Positions 7,862 to 16,734 of a stretch of 64,000 nucleotides of DNA are shown here, piece after piece. Source of the DNA: RGIG2945 sp045540355 (lineage in GTDB: Bacteria; Bacillota; Clostridia; Oscillospirales; Acutalibacteraceae). A model generated the notes under the pieces. It saw nothing but the letters and a program-made list of their open reading frames with translations. It searched no databases and was not told where the DNA came from. The translations under genes and the position numbers were made by a program. The stretch covers positions 133,918 to 197,917 of the forward strand of contig JAZQHB010000040.1 in assembly GCA_045540355.1 (NCBI GenBank), given 5' to 3'. The stretch's first letter is position 1, and the number at the start of each line of letters is the position of its first letter.

Positions 7862-9388
7862 TTATTCCGAAGTAATTGTCAACATGCAACGCTTATTTAT
7901 CGTATCTTCTGCGAGCAAATTTTCTTCCTTAATCTTTTCAACGGTGGAGTTATATTTTCTGGCAATATCCCATAAATTTTCGTTAATATCTGGAAAATAG
8001 ACAGTAACTGCTGATTTATTCTTTAAATTTATATGTTTTTCTCCTGGTACAATTTCCGTAATGAGATTTTTAACCGCCGTGTCAAATACATCACCGGAAA
8101 TGGTATATTCAATTTTGATTTCACACTTTGTATCACTAAGTACAACCGCGGACATATCAGTTATTTTGCAAATCGGACTTATTATCGGATTAACACCGCT
8201 ATCGGTCAATTTGTTATACACGAAAGCAACTTCTCTTTCTGCATACGACAAAGTATCCTCTCTGTCTTTATAAATTATACATACAGTTCCTGAGATGTTA
8301 ATTGTTGCTTGATTCTCTGTGAAACCATTCTTTACCTTTATGTCCGTCGACCATACATCAACAATCTTTGAAATTCCTGTAGTTGCAAATTCAAGCTCAC
8401 ATTTGTAGAGAGAGGTATCGTTAATAACGCTCGTTCTTTTTATAAGCTTTACAGGTTTTTTCTTAATATCGATATCACATTCTGTAGAGTAAGCATCAGT
8501 TATCCCTGAAAAATCTTTGTCGCAATAAACCTTGACAATTCCTTGTATCCTTGCGTTTACATCAATAAGTCGCATTTCGGAATTTGCATCAGATTTCAAT
8601 TGTATTTCAAGTGAAGAAATATCGGCCGTTACATCAGCAAATGAATCTTCGGATATGCCGTCAATCTCAACAACCTGCGTGAGAGGTATCGAATTTTTAT
8701 AATTCTGAAGATTGTTATCCTTATCAGCATATAGGATATTCAACGCGAGCTCAGCTTTAAAAAGTACTTTTGAATTTATAATTTTAACTTCGCCTAAAAT
8801 CACGACTGCGGTTTCTCTTATTATTTGTTGAACTGCCGGTAGGTCAGAATAAAGTTCAAGCACCTCGCCCACCGAAAAGCTTTTTTCTGCAATATTACAA
8901 AAATCGGAAATTACACATTGTTCGGTTTTAAGCTGTATTCCTGAACCTTGTGCTTCGCAAATCAGATCGTGTGCTGTTTTTTTTACAAGCTTAAACATAA
9001 AAATTATACTTGCTCTTATGTCTGCTTTGCGTGCACTTATTGCACGACAGTTTACATATTCAACTTTACTTTTGATAATCGGCGTTATATTTTCTGAAAT
9101 TGAGGCATCTTCAAAGTATTTTGAAAACGGATATGATTGCTCGCAGCAATGAATTGTATTATTCTCGTCAGCATAAATCAATCTGATATGTGCTTTTCCC
9201 TCAACAGTCACTCTGTCACCTGTTATTGTCGTCGAATAAATATGCGGCTCTATTTTACATTTGAGTATCTTGATTATTTCGGGCAGGTAATCAGGTAATG
9301 TAATATCACTTTCAACCATCTGCTCTACCGTGCCTTCATGTACAGATTCAATCTCGTTAAATAAGAATTTTTTTGTGCTGAAATCCAT
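7862..9388 (-). CDS. SipL-like DUF3794 (SPOCS) and LysM protein
   Basis: The 508-residue protein has repeated DUF3794/SPOCS beta-rich domains (about residues 25-150, 170-290 and 310-440) and a C-terminal LysM domain (about 455-508, with NLWDIARKYN and TVEKIKEENL). This is the architecture of Clostridioides difficile SipL, which binds the spore coat ATPase SpoIVA during coat assembly. It has no signal peptide, in keeping with an acting site in the mother cell. The start is ATG 9388 because AAGGAG lies 9 nt upstream; a GTG 9 nt earlier abuts the ribosome binding site. The finding implies that the organism forms spores. A sigma-E-like promoter candidate precedes the gene. Confidence 0.85.
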   Translation of the reverse strand: MDFSTKKFLFNEIESVHEGTVEQMVESDITLPDYLPEIIKILKCKIEPHIYSTTITGDRVTVEGKAHIRLIYADENNTIHCCEQSYPFSKYFEDASISENITPIIKSKVEYVNCRAISARKADIRASIIFMFKLVKKTAHDLICEAQGSGIQLKTEQCVISDFCNIAEKSFSVGEVLELYSDLPAVQQIIRETAVVILGEVKIINSKVLFKAELALNILYADKDNNLQNYKNSIPLTQVVEIDGISEDSFADVTADISSLEIQLKSDANSEMRLIDVNARIQGIVKVYCDKDFSGITDAYSTECDIDIKKKPVKLIKRTSVINDTSLYKCELEFATTGISKIVDVWSTDIKVKNGFTENQATINISGTVCIIYKDREDTLSYAEREVAFVYNKLTDSGVNPIISPICKITDMSAVVLSDTKCEIKIEYTISGDVFDTAVKNLITEIVPGEKHINLKNKSAVTVYFPDINENLWDIARKYNSTVEKIKEENLLAEDTINKRCMLTITSE

Positions 9389-9420
9389 AAGTAACACTCC
9401 TTAAAAATATTGTCTATAAG

Positions 9421-9449
9421 ACTATATGCACACTTTGTCCTACTTATGA
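9421..9449 (-). promoter_or_regulatory. Candidate sporulation (sigma-E/K-like) promoter
   Basis: On the minus strand CATATAGT (9421-9428) resembles the CATACAAT -10 of mother-cell sigma factors, and TCATAA (9444-9449) lies 15 nt upstream. No TTGACA/TATAAT pair is seen in this short gap. The assignment is inferred from the motif and the gene's role. Confidence 0.4.
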
Positions 9450-9457
9450 ATAAAAAA

Positions 9458-9488
9458 CCACAGTTAAGCAAAAATCACTTAACTGTGG
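9458..9488 (-). terminator. Intrinsic terminator after the vWA surface protein gene
   Basis: An 11-bp perfect stem (9458-9468 with 9478-9488) with a 9-nt loop is followed by six T on the minus strand. Confidence 0.85.
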
Positions 9489-9501
9489 CAAAAAATTGAA
9501 C

Positions 9502-12500
9502 TTATGATTCTTCGGGATGTTTCTTAATAAGAACAACCATCATAAGCATCGCAAGCATAAATACAGCTATAAATGCCGCGAAATTGTATTCAATACCTGT
9601 CTTGGGAATTGAAGGATCACCGTTATTTATATCAGGTGTATTGTTGTCTGATGCAGGAACCTTCGGAAGAGATTCATAAACAGCAATTACTGTTATATCT
9701 TCAGCCGGCATTGTTTTAGGAAGATTATCCCAACGAACAAATTTATGACCATCTTTTTTCGGGTCAGGAACCGGTAAAATAGTATCACCGAATTTATACT
9801 GTTTTATATCGTAAACGCTTCCGTCTGAAACATAGGTTATTGTGTAGATGTTTCTTGTGTAATAAACCTCAAGAACCAATGAGCCGTCTGCTTCAATGTT
9901 GCCTGAAAGCTTTCCGAGAGTTTCATCAAATGTGAAGCCAATAAACTCTTTGGGTACTGCAGTAGCAGTAGTGTTTGTTGTTCCCTGAAGATTTTCAGTT
10001 TCAACAAGAGCCCATGTACCGTCAAGGTTTTCTGTATAATGCAATACCTTGTACGCTGTATCATCATTCGGAGTATAGACTACTCTTTCTGTTACGCTAT
10101 CAGCGGGCATTGTTCCTTCAACCAATACTCTGTCAGCTGTATAACCGATAATGTCGGGTGAAGTTACAGAGTAACCTTCTTCATATTTGAGCGTTGCAGT
10201 ATATTTCTCGGGAGCTGTTGTACCGTCAGCCATTACATACTCAACAGTAAGATCATAACTGTTTCTTGTATAATATGCTTCAAGTGCCAATGAGCCATCT
10301 GCTTCGATATTGCCGTTAAGCTTTCCGAGTGTTTCATCAAATGTGAAACCGGTATACTCTTTCGGCAATGCAGTTGCTGTCGTATTTGTTGTTCCGACAA
10401 AGTTTTCAGTTTCAACAAGCTTCCATGTTCCGTCAAGGTTTTCTGTAAAGTGAAGTACCTTGTATGGTGTATTTGAATTAGGAGTATAAACAACTTCTTC
10501 AGATACATCGTTTGCAGGTACCGTTCCCTCTACAAGAGCTCTGTCAGGTGTATAACCAAGAACATCGGGTGATTCCACTGAATAAGTTTCACCGTACTTC
10601 AATACTGTAACATATTTTTCTGGTGCTTCAGTACCGTCACTCATCTTATAAGTTACCGTTACATTATAAGAATTTCTTGTGTAATAAACTTCAAGAACCA
10701 ATGAACCGTCTGCTTCAATGTTGCCTGAAAGCTTTCCGAGAGTTTCATCAAATGTGAAGCCTGTATACTCTTTAGGTACTGCATTAGCAGTTGTGTTTGT
10801 TGTACCGACAAGGTTCTCAGTATCAACAAGTGTCCATGTACCGTCAAGGTTTTCTGTGTAGTGTAATACTGTGTATTTTGTATCAGCATTAGGAGTATAA
10901 ATAACTCTCTCTGCTACATTTTCTGCAGGCATTACACCCTCAACCAATAATCTGTCTGCTGTATAGCCGATAATGTCGGGTGAATTTACAGAGTAACCCT
11001 CTTCATATTTGAGCGTTGCAGTATATTTTTCGGGAGCTGTTGTACCGTCAGACATAATATACTCAATTACCAAATCATAGCTGTTACGAGTATAGTAGAC
11101 CTTGAGTACCAATGAACCATCCGCAGCAATATTACCTGAAAGTATTCCAAGATTTTCATCGAATGTAAATCCTGTGTAAACATTCGGAGTTGCATCAGCG
11201 GTTGTATTTGTTGTTCCCTGAAGATTTTCAGTTTCAACAAGCTTCCATGTTCCATCAAGGTTTTCTGTAAAGTGAAGTACCTTGTATGGTGTGTTTGAAT
11301 TAGGAGTATAAACAACTTCTTCAGATACATCGTTTGCAGGTACTGTTCCTTCAACAATAAACCTGTCAGGTGTATATCCGAGAACATCGGGTGATTCTAC
11401 TGAATAAGTTTCACCGTACTTCAATACTGTTACATATTTTTCTGGTGCTTCAGTACCGTCACTTGTTTTGTAAGTTACAGTAACATTGTACTGATTTCTT
11501 ACATAATAAGCTTTAAGCACCAAAGAGCCATCCGGCTTGATTGTTCCGGAAAGTATTCCGAGATTTTCGTCGAATGTAAAGCCTGTGAAATCTCTTGCTA
11601 CGACTGTTGCAACTGTGTTAGTTATTCCTTCAAGTTCTTCCGTTACTTCAAGATTCCATGTACCGTCAAGATTCTCTGTGTAATGGAGTACTTTATATTT
11701 GGTATCTGAATTCGGTGTATAAACAACGATTTCCACTACATCATCTGCGGGCATTTTGCCTGCAACCACGCTCTTATCAGGTGTGTATCCGAGCACATCG
11801 GGTGATGTTACAGAGTACTCATCCTCATATTTGAGTGTATCTTTGTACTCATCCGGTGCCTGTGTTTTATCCGACATTTCGTACTTAACATTAAGCTTAT
11901 ACTCGTTTCTTGTATAATAAGCTTTAAGTACTAATGAACCATCGCCGGCAATAGTGCCGGATAAAGTTCCTAATGTAGGATCAAATGTATAACCACTGAA
12001 TGTTTTAGGTGTAACATTTGCGATTGTATTTGTTGTACCGACAAGATTTTCCGTAGCCTCAAGCTTCCATGTACCGTCAAGATTCTCTGTATAATGATAA
12101 ACAGTATACTTTGTATCAGCATTCGGAGTATAAACTACCTTTTCTGTTAGATTGTCAGCAGGCATTGTTCCTTCAACAACAACCTTAGAGGGTGTATATC
12201 CGGGCACTACAGGTGTAGTAACTGAATATTCATCCTGATATTTTACTTTTCCGGTATATGTTTCAGGAGCTTTTGTTCCGTCTGACATTTCGTACTCAAC
12301 TGTTAAATCATACTTGTTTCTCGTGTAGTAAGCCTCAAGAAGCAATGAACCGTCTGCAAGCACCTTACCGCTGAGTTTACCAAGATTTTCATCAAGCGTA
12401 AATCCTGTATAAGTGTTAGGATCAACCGCTACGGTTGTATTTGTTGTGTTTGTAAGGTACTCTGTTTCTTCGAGCTTCCATGTGCCGTCAAGGCCTTCTG

Positions 12501-15500
12501 TATAATGCTTTACTGTATAAGGTGTATCGGGATTGGGTGTATAAATAACCTTTTCCGCTACATCTTTATCAGGCATAGTACCCTTAACCGTGCCCTTATC
12601 GGGTGTGTATCCGGGAACTATCGGAGTTGTTACAGAATAAGATTCACCAAATTTTAGTGTTGCCGAATAATCATCGGGAGCATCTGTTCCGTCTGACATC
12701 TGATAATCAACCTTTAAATTATGTCTGTTTCTTCTGTAATAAACCTCAAGCACTAATGAACCGTCACCTGCAACTGTACCTGACAGTTTGCCGAGACTCT
12801 GATCAACCGTAAATCCAAGATAATCGTTGATATCGGCATTAACTGTTGTGTTTGTAGTACCTGTGCATTTATCAGTTTCTTCAAGCTTCCAGGTACCGTC
12901 AAGACTTTCGGTAAAGTGTTTTACCACATACTTGGTGTCAGCATTGGGAGTATAGGTTACAATCTCACGAACCGAACCATCAGGCATCGTACCCTCAACA
13001 ACTTTTTTATCAGCTGTGTATCCGGGGATAAGCGGCGATTCAACTTTATATTCCTCATTATAATATAAAGTTACGCTATAATTATCAGGCGGTGTAGTTC
13101 CGTCTGACATTCTGTATATGATATTTAAATCGTGTTCATTGCGTGTGTAATAAAGATTTAAAATCAAAGAACCGTCAGCTTTAATTACTCCCTTAGTTGT
13201 GCTCTTTTCCGCATTAAACGAAAATCCGCTAAACACTCTTGCTTGTGCTGTTGCGGTTGTATCGGTTTCACCCTTAAGCTCTTCATTTGCTTCAAGCTTC
13301 CAGCTTCCGTCAAGGTTTTCTGTATAATGATTTACGAGATATTTTGTATCAACCTTTGCTGCATAAATTGCTTTAAGGCTGTAATCGCCTTTCGCAGTTT
13401 TCGGAATTGAGGAGATTATCTCTCCTGTTTTTGCATCTTGCCAATGCAAGAAATCATATCCGATTTTCGCAGCAGGATTAAATGACGTAACGCCTATACC
13501 ATAGGTATATTGATCGGGATTGCCTGACATTTTTCCGCCATCCAAATCATAAGTTATAAGATTCGGTTTAACGGATACTGTAAAGTTACTGCCCGTTACA
13601 GGCGTGTTTTTTACTGAAACAATAGTATAATCAGCCGGTGAAAGCAGATCGTTGTCAGCCTTAACATCAACTGAATTTATGCCGTAATCAACTACTGTTT
13701 TATCAGCAGTCACGGGACCGTATACTGAAGGATCTGCGATGTTACCATTCTTATCCTTAAGAGTGAGGAGTACAGTGGGTGCAGTACCTTCAGGCATTGC
13801 GGCGTTGAGATTGTCAGGACAAGTCCACTTAACAGTATAGTTTTTGCTTATATCAGCCTTCTCACCTTTATAGATCGTAAAATCCTTTGTAAAGGTAATA
13901 GTGGGATCAAAGACATTAACTGTTGCTGTTTTTGTGAACGAAACCTCTTTGAAATCGCCCGCATGCTTAGGTGTAACTGTTGCAGTAATGGTATATGTCT
14001 CATTGTCATTCAAAGCAGTAATGTCTTTAAATTCATTACCGTTGCTGTCTTTGACGGTATATTCAATGTGAACCAAATCTGCCATCCATTTACCATCTTC
14101 GTTAGTGAAGATATCAGAAGGCTTCACAGTATCACCAACATAGATGCTTATATCATGTGCATCTATGTCATACTTGATCGGAATATCAACATCAGGAACG
14201 GGATATTCAAGAAGCTCGTTATCTTCCTCTGTATAAATACCGGAGTCTGTTGTGTTAGTGGGAACCTGGTTACCACCTGCAAATTCTTCCTTTATGGTAA
14301 TATAGAAAGAAAACCTGAATATTCCGGGATCATTAGGATTCAAAGGATTACCGTCGTCGTCACAAAGAACAATCGGGAAATCCATATTCTTAATCTTGAT
14401 CTCGGTAGTTCCGTCTTGACGATCTACCAATTCAATCTGATTTGGATACGCATTGGTTATAGCCGCTTTTTGAGCATCAGTAAGATAAAAGTACTGCGTT
14501 ACAACATCTTTAACTACTAAGTCCTCAAACGGCGTTCCTACTGCATTTGTAATTCTGTCAAAAGCGGAATCAAGACCGTCAAAATCTGTAGCAGGGATAT
14601 AATACTCAGATGATTTCTTTGTGCCCAAACCTGATTTTGTAGGCTTTGTAGCATCGGGATAGTTTGACGAAATACCGTTAAGCATATAGTAAACGGCTGA
14701 TGTTTCAGACGGTAAATCATCAAAAACTCCAATTGTATAAACACTCGCTCCGTATGTATTCTTCATTTCATGTGCATCGCTGACAGCTGCATACGAACCT
14801 GTCGTTGTTGAAGTACTTGAAGCTACACCGTCGCTGAACATAACAACAAAGAGATGCTTCTCTTTCTGATAACCGTCTTTGACTATATTCAATGCATCAT
14901 CGGTTGCATATCCCGGATAAGTATCACCTGATGCTTTCAAACCCCAGATTGCTGATTTGAGAGCTTTTGCACCTGTTTTCACAGAAACATATGCAGCGGC
15001 GTTATCCTTTCCGCTACCCGTCAACACTTTAGAAGTATCAGAGAATGTTACAGCTGCAATTCTGAAATCAACATCGTATGTTTGTGTAAATGAATATAGC
15101 TTATCAATGAATAGAGTTACAGAATGCTTTAAAGCATCAACTTTTTCAGTTGAATAAAACTGGTATTCATTATTAACACCTGTTCCGCCAAGTCTGAATT
15201 TAATCTTATCAGCAGTAACAATGCTTGAAGAAGGTGTTTGATAAACATACCAACCTTCTTCACGAACGACCACACCGTTTACTTTTCTTTGACTGTAGTG
15301 ATCCAGCTTTGCGTATTTACCATCTTTGAAGATATAGTAAGTGTTACTTGATTCTTTAATATATGATGCATCCTCAATAATTGCATAGTCAGAATAACTG
15401 TTGTTCATACTACCTGAAGTATCCAAAATAAGCACAATGTCAGCTGACTCAACATTCGTAACCAAAGCACCTTTAGCATAAGTTTCAAGGTCAATTCTGA

Positions 15501-15678
15501 AAATTTCAGGGTCATCAGTAGCAACTGTTTTTTTGTTGAGTACAATATTGTCCGTATTAACTGCATCTTCCTCTACATTGTTACCTGCGGCAAAAACAGG
15601 GAAAATGAAATTAGGAACCAACATCGTAATAACTAACAAAATCGACAAAAGACTTTTAAAAACAATTCTTTTACGCAT
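9502..15678 (-). CDS. Giant vWA/MucBP-like repeat surface protein with IPKTG sorting signal
   Basis: The 2058-residue exported protein begins with a signal peptide (hydrophobic residues 8-30, cleavage near FAA). A von Willebrand A domain follows (about 78-390) with a complete MIDAS motif DTSGS at 86-90, so metal-dependent ligand binding is likely. A pilin/adhesin-like beta domain (about 390-520), beta segments and one Flg_new repeat (about 705-770) lead into nine 137-residue repeats (about 777-1945), each starting around HYTENLDGTW and resembling MucBP-type units. A final Flg_new-like unit, a Pro/Asn linker and IPKTG (2024-2028), a membrane helix and KKHPEES form a sortase signal with Ile in place of Leu. 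ATG 15678 follows AAAGGAG. It is probably a wall-anchored adhesin. No sortase gene is in the window. Confidence 0.9.
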   Translation of the reverse strand: MRKRIVFKSLLSILLVITMLVPNFIFPVFAAGNNVEEDAVNTDNIVLNKKTVATDDPEIFRIDLETYAKGALVTNVESADIVLILDTSGSMNNSYSDYAIIEDASYIKESSNTYYIFKDGKYAKLDHYSQRKVNGVVVREEGWYVYQTPSSSIVTADKIKFRLGGTGVNNEYQFYSTEKVDALKHSVTLFIDKLYSFTQTYDVDFRIAAVTFSDTSKVLTGSGKDNAAAYVSVKTGAKALKSAIWGLKASGDTYPGYATDDALNIVKDGYQKEKHLFVVMFSDGVASSTSTTTGSYAAVSDAHEMKNTYGASVYTIGVFDDLPSETSAVYYMLNGISSNYPDATKPTKSGLGTKKSSEYYIPATDFDGLDSAFDRITNAVGTPFEDLVVKDVVTQYFYLTDAQKAAITNAYPNQIELVDRQDGTTEIKIKNMDFPIVLCDDDGNPLNPNDPGIFRFSFYITIKEEFAGGNQVPTNTTDSGIYTEEDNELLEYPVPDVDIPIKYDIDAHDISIYVGDTVKPSDIFTNEDGKWMADLVHIEYTVKDSNGNEFKDITALNDNETYTITATVTPKHAGDFKEVSFTKTATVNVFDPTITFTKDFTIYKGEKADISKNYTVKWTCPDNLNAAMPEGTAPTVLLTLKDKNGNIADPSVYGPVTADKTVVDYGINSVDVKADNDLLSPADYTIVSVKNTPVTGSNFTVSVKPNLITYDLDGGKMSGNPDQYTYGIGVTSFNPAAKIGYDFLHWQDAKTGEIISSIPKTAKGDYSLKAIYAAKVDTKYLVNHYTENLDGSWKLEANEELKGETDTTATAQARVFSGFSFNAEKSTTKGVIKADGSLILNLYYTRNEHDLNIIYRMSDGTTPPDNYSVTLYYNEEYKVESPLIPGYTADKKVVEGTMPDGSVREIVTYTPNADTKYVVKHFTESLDGTWKLEETDKCTGTTNTTVNADINDYLGFTVDQSLGKLSGTVAGDGSLVLEVYYRRNRHNLKVDYQMSDGTDAPDDYSATLKFGESYSVTTPIVPGYTPDKGTVKGTMPDKDVAEKVIYTPNPDTPYTVKHYTEGLDGTWKLEETEYLTNTTNTTVAVDPNTYTGFTLDENLGKLSGKVLADGSLLLEAYYTRNKYDLTVEYEMSDGTKAPETYTGKVKYQDEYSVTTPVVPGYTPSKVVVEGTMPADNLTEKVVYTPNADTKYTVYHYTENLDGTWKLEATENLVGTTNTIANVTPKTFSGYTFDPTLGTLSGTIAGDGSLVLKAYYTRNEYKLNVKYEMSDKTQAPDEYKDTLKYEDEYSVTSPDVLGYTPDKSVVAGKMPADDVVEIVVYTPNSDTKYKVLHYTENLDGTWNLEVTEELEGITNTVATVVARDFTGFTFDENLGILSGTIKPDGSLVLKAYYVRNQYNVTVTYKTSDGTEAPEKYVTVLKYGETYSVESPDVLGYTPDRFIVEGTVPANDVSEEVVYTPNSNTPYKVLHFTENLDGTWKLVETENLQGTTNTTADATPNVYTGFTFDENLGILSGNIAADGSLVLKVYYTRNSYDLVIEYIMSDGTTAPEKYTATLKYEEGYSVNSPDIIGYTADRLLVEGVMPAENVAERVIYTPNADTKYTVLHYTENLDGTWTLVDTENLVGTTNTTANAVPKEYTGFTFDETLGKLSGNIEADGSLVLEVYYTRNSYNVTVTYKMSDGTEAPEKYVTVLKYGETYSVESPDVLGYTPDRALVEGTVPANDVSEEVVYTPNSNTPYKVLHFTENLDGTWKLVETENFVGTTNTTATALPKEYTGFTFDETLGKLNGNIEADGSLALEAYYTRNSYDLTVEYVMADGTTAPEKYTATLKYEEGYSVTSPDIIGYTADRVLVEGTMPADSVTERVVYTPNDDTAYKVLHYTENLDGTWALVETENLQGTTNTTATAVPKEFIGFTFDETLGKLSGNIEADGSLVLEVYYTRNIYTITYVSDGSVYDIKQYKFGDTILPVPDPKKDGHKFVRWDNLPKTMPAEDITVIAVYESLPKVPASDNNTPDINNGDPSIPKTGIEYNFAAFIAVFMLAMLMMVVLIKKHPEES
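9843..13350 (-). repeat. Nine tandem 411-bp coding repeats
   Basis: The DGTW codons recur with starts near 13307, 12896, 12485, 12074, 11663, 11252, 10841, 10430 and 10019, each exactly 411 bp apart. Each unit encodes 137 residues. There are eight full units and a ninth that is full for about 73 residues and then switches to a Flg_new-type sequence. Units 5 to 8 also form an 822-bp two-unit higher-order pattern. Confidence 0.95.
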
Positions 15679-15785
15679 TTAAGTTTCTCCTTTCTACAAA
15701 ATAACGTACTTTCCGCATTTTAAAAACACGACTGACCTCGTACAGAGATTTGTTCATAATATAATAAGACAAATATCCAACAATA

Positions 15786-15814
15786 ATTCTAAAACAAATA
15801 TTAACTATTGTCAA
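15786..15814 (-). promoter_or_regulatory. Sigma-A promoter for the vWA surface protein
   Basis: TTGACA (15809-15814) and TAGAAT (15786-15791) on the minus strand are separated by 17 nt. This leaves a leader of about 100 nt before the ATG. Confidence 0.8.
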
Positions 15815-15939
15815 GGTAAGAAAAAATTTTAACCAAATTTATACAAAAGTTTAGTGGAATACAATAATAGTATTTTATATAAAACATTAAATAAAATACT
15901 ATTTATTTAAAATGTTTAATATAATATTACAGAAATCAG

Positions 15940-15968
15940 TTGACCTGTGATGATTTTTGTTATAAAAT
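15940..15968 (+). promoter_or_regulatory. Sigma-A promoter for the VTT membrane protein
   Basis: TTGACC (15940-15945) and TAAAAT (15963-15968) are 17 nt apart, and transcription would start about 30 nt before the TTG start codon. Confidence 0.7.
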
Positions 15969-16001
15969 AACTCTATATGTTCAGATTAAGGTGGTGAGGC
16001 A

Positions 16002-16721
16002 TTGAAGCAAGAATCCAAGACATATAAATATTTAAAAAACATCGGAATCGGACTTTTGATTTCAGCACTTTTCTTGCTGATAGTCTCATTGATTCTGAGA
16101 CTTGAACCTATACAAGTTTGGTATGATCAATATGCAGATGTTTTATATTCTTTTGAGTTGGCAGTTTTATCCATAGATAACGACTTTTTGGTCGTCTTCA
16201 CCATAATACTCATCTTTGCTCTCAAAAGTATTCTTCCGATCATTCCTTTTTCGGCTGTTTGTCTTGTAACAGGTATAATTTTACCTCCACAACTATCAAT
16301 TATAGTGAATCTCATTGGTGCATCTGTATGGCTGATGATAAAATATCTATGGGGGTATACATTGGGTTCAGGTTATCTTACCAAAATACTCATAAGATAC
16401 AAAAAAATAAAGGATGTTTTGGAAAGCAAAGGTAACGGTAACCCCTGGTTATTATTCGCTTTCAGGGTTATCCCCTTTTTCCCCAGCAACACAGTAAGTC
16501 AGCTTTACGGCTCAATGCAATTCAGCGTATGGAAATATCTTGGTATTTCTCTTTTCGGTCTTCTTCCGAGAATAATCGCTTATGCATTCGTCGGTGAAAG
16601 TCTCTTTGACCCGTTCTCATTCAACTTTTATATTCCGATTATTTTATTGCTTGCCTTTACCGGTGCAGCAGCTTTGATTTTATCATTTGTTTTAAAAAAA
16701 GCTTCTCAAATCTTACCTTGA
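16002..16721 (+). CDS. TVP38/TMEM64 (VTT-domain) membrane protein
   Basis: The 239-residue integral membrane protein has about five to six hydrophobic segments (near 12-35, 60-80, 83-112, 170-190 and 205-230). The middle carries the VTT/DedA-type re-entrant region: LPIIPFSAVCLVTG, then LWGYTLGSGYL and FRVIPFFPSNTVSQLYG. The family is linked to lipid or phospholipid transport across membranes and membrane homeostasis; no substrate is implied here. The start is TTG 16002, preceded by AAGGTGGTGAGG. The galactokinase homologue follows with its ribosome binding site immediately after this stop codon, so the two form an operon. Confidence 0.85.
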   Translation: MKQESKTYKYLKNIGIGLLISALFLLIVSLILRLEPIQVWYDQYADVLYSFELAVLSIDNDFLVVFTIILIFALKSILPIIPFSAVCLVTGIILPPQLSIIVNLIGASVWLMIKYLWGYTLGSGYLTKILIRYKKIKDVLESKGNGNPWLLFAFRVIPFFPSNTVSQLYGSMQFSVWKYLGISLFGLLPRIIAYAFVGESLFDPFSFNFYIPIILLLAFTGAAALILSFVLKKASQILP

Positions 16722-16734
16722 AAGGATGTCAAAA

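Larger units (their letters stand above)
15679..16001. promoter_or_regulatory. AT-rich divergent intergenic region
   Basis: This 323-bp gap holds the minus promoter for the vWA gene near 15786-15814 and the plus promoter for the VTT gene near 15940-15968. The middle (15830-15930) is very AT-rich, with no open frame or hairpin that I can support. Confidence 0.6.

Noticed and set aside
9837..11387. Short minus-strand open frames of 70-106 codons inside the repeat array, recurring at the repeat period
   Set aside because: They are the alternate frame of the repeated vWA gene; their recurrence follows from the 411-bp repeats, and none has a ribosome binding site.
9843..13350. Regular repeat spacing as a CRISPR array
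   Set aside because: The period is 411 bp, the repeats are coding and diverged, and no cas genes are present.
13963..14520. 185-codon plus-strand frame opposite the vWA gene
   Set aside because: No ribosome binding site or known motif; it is antisense to a clear coding region and has the look of a reverse-strand shadow.
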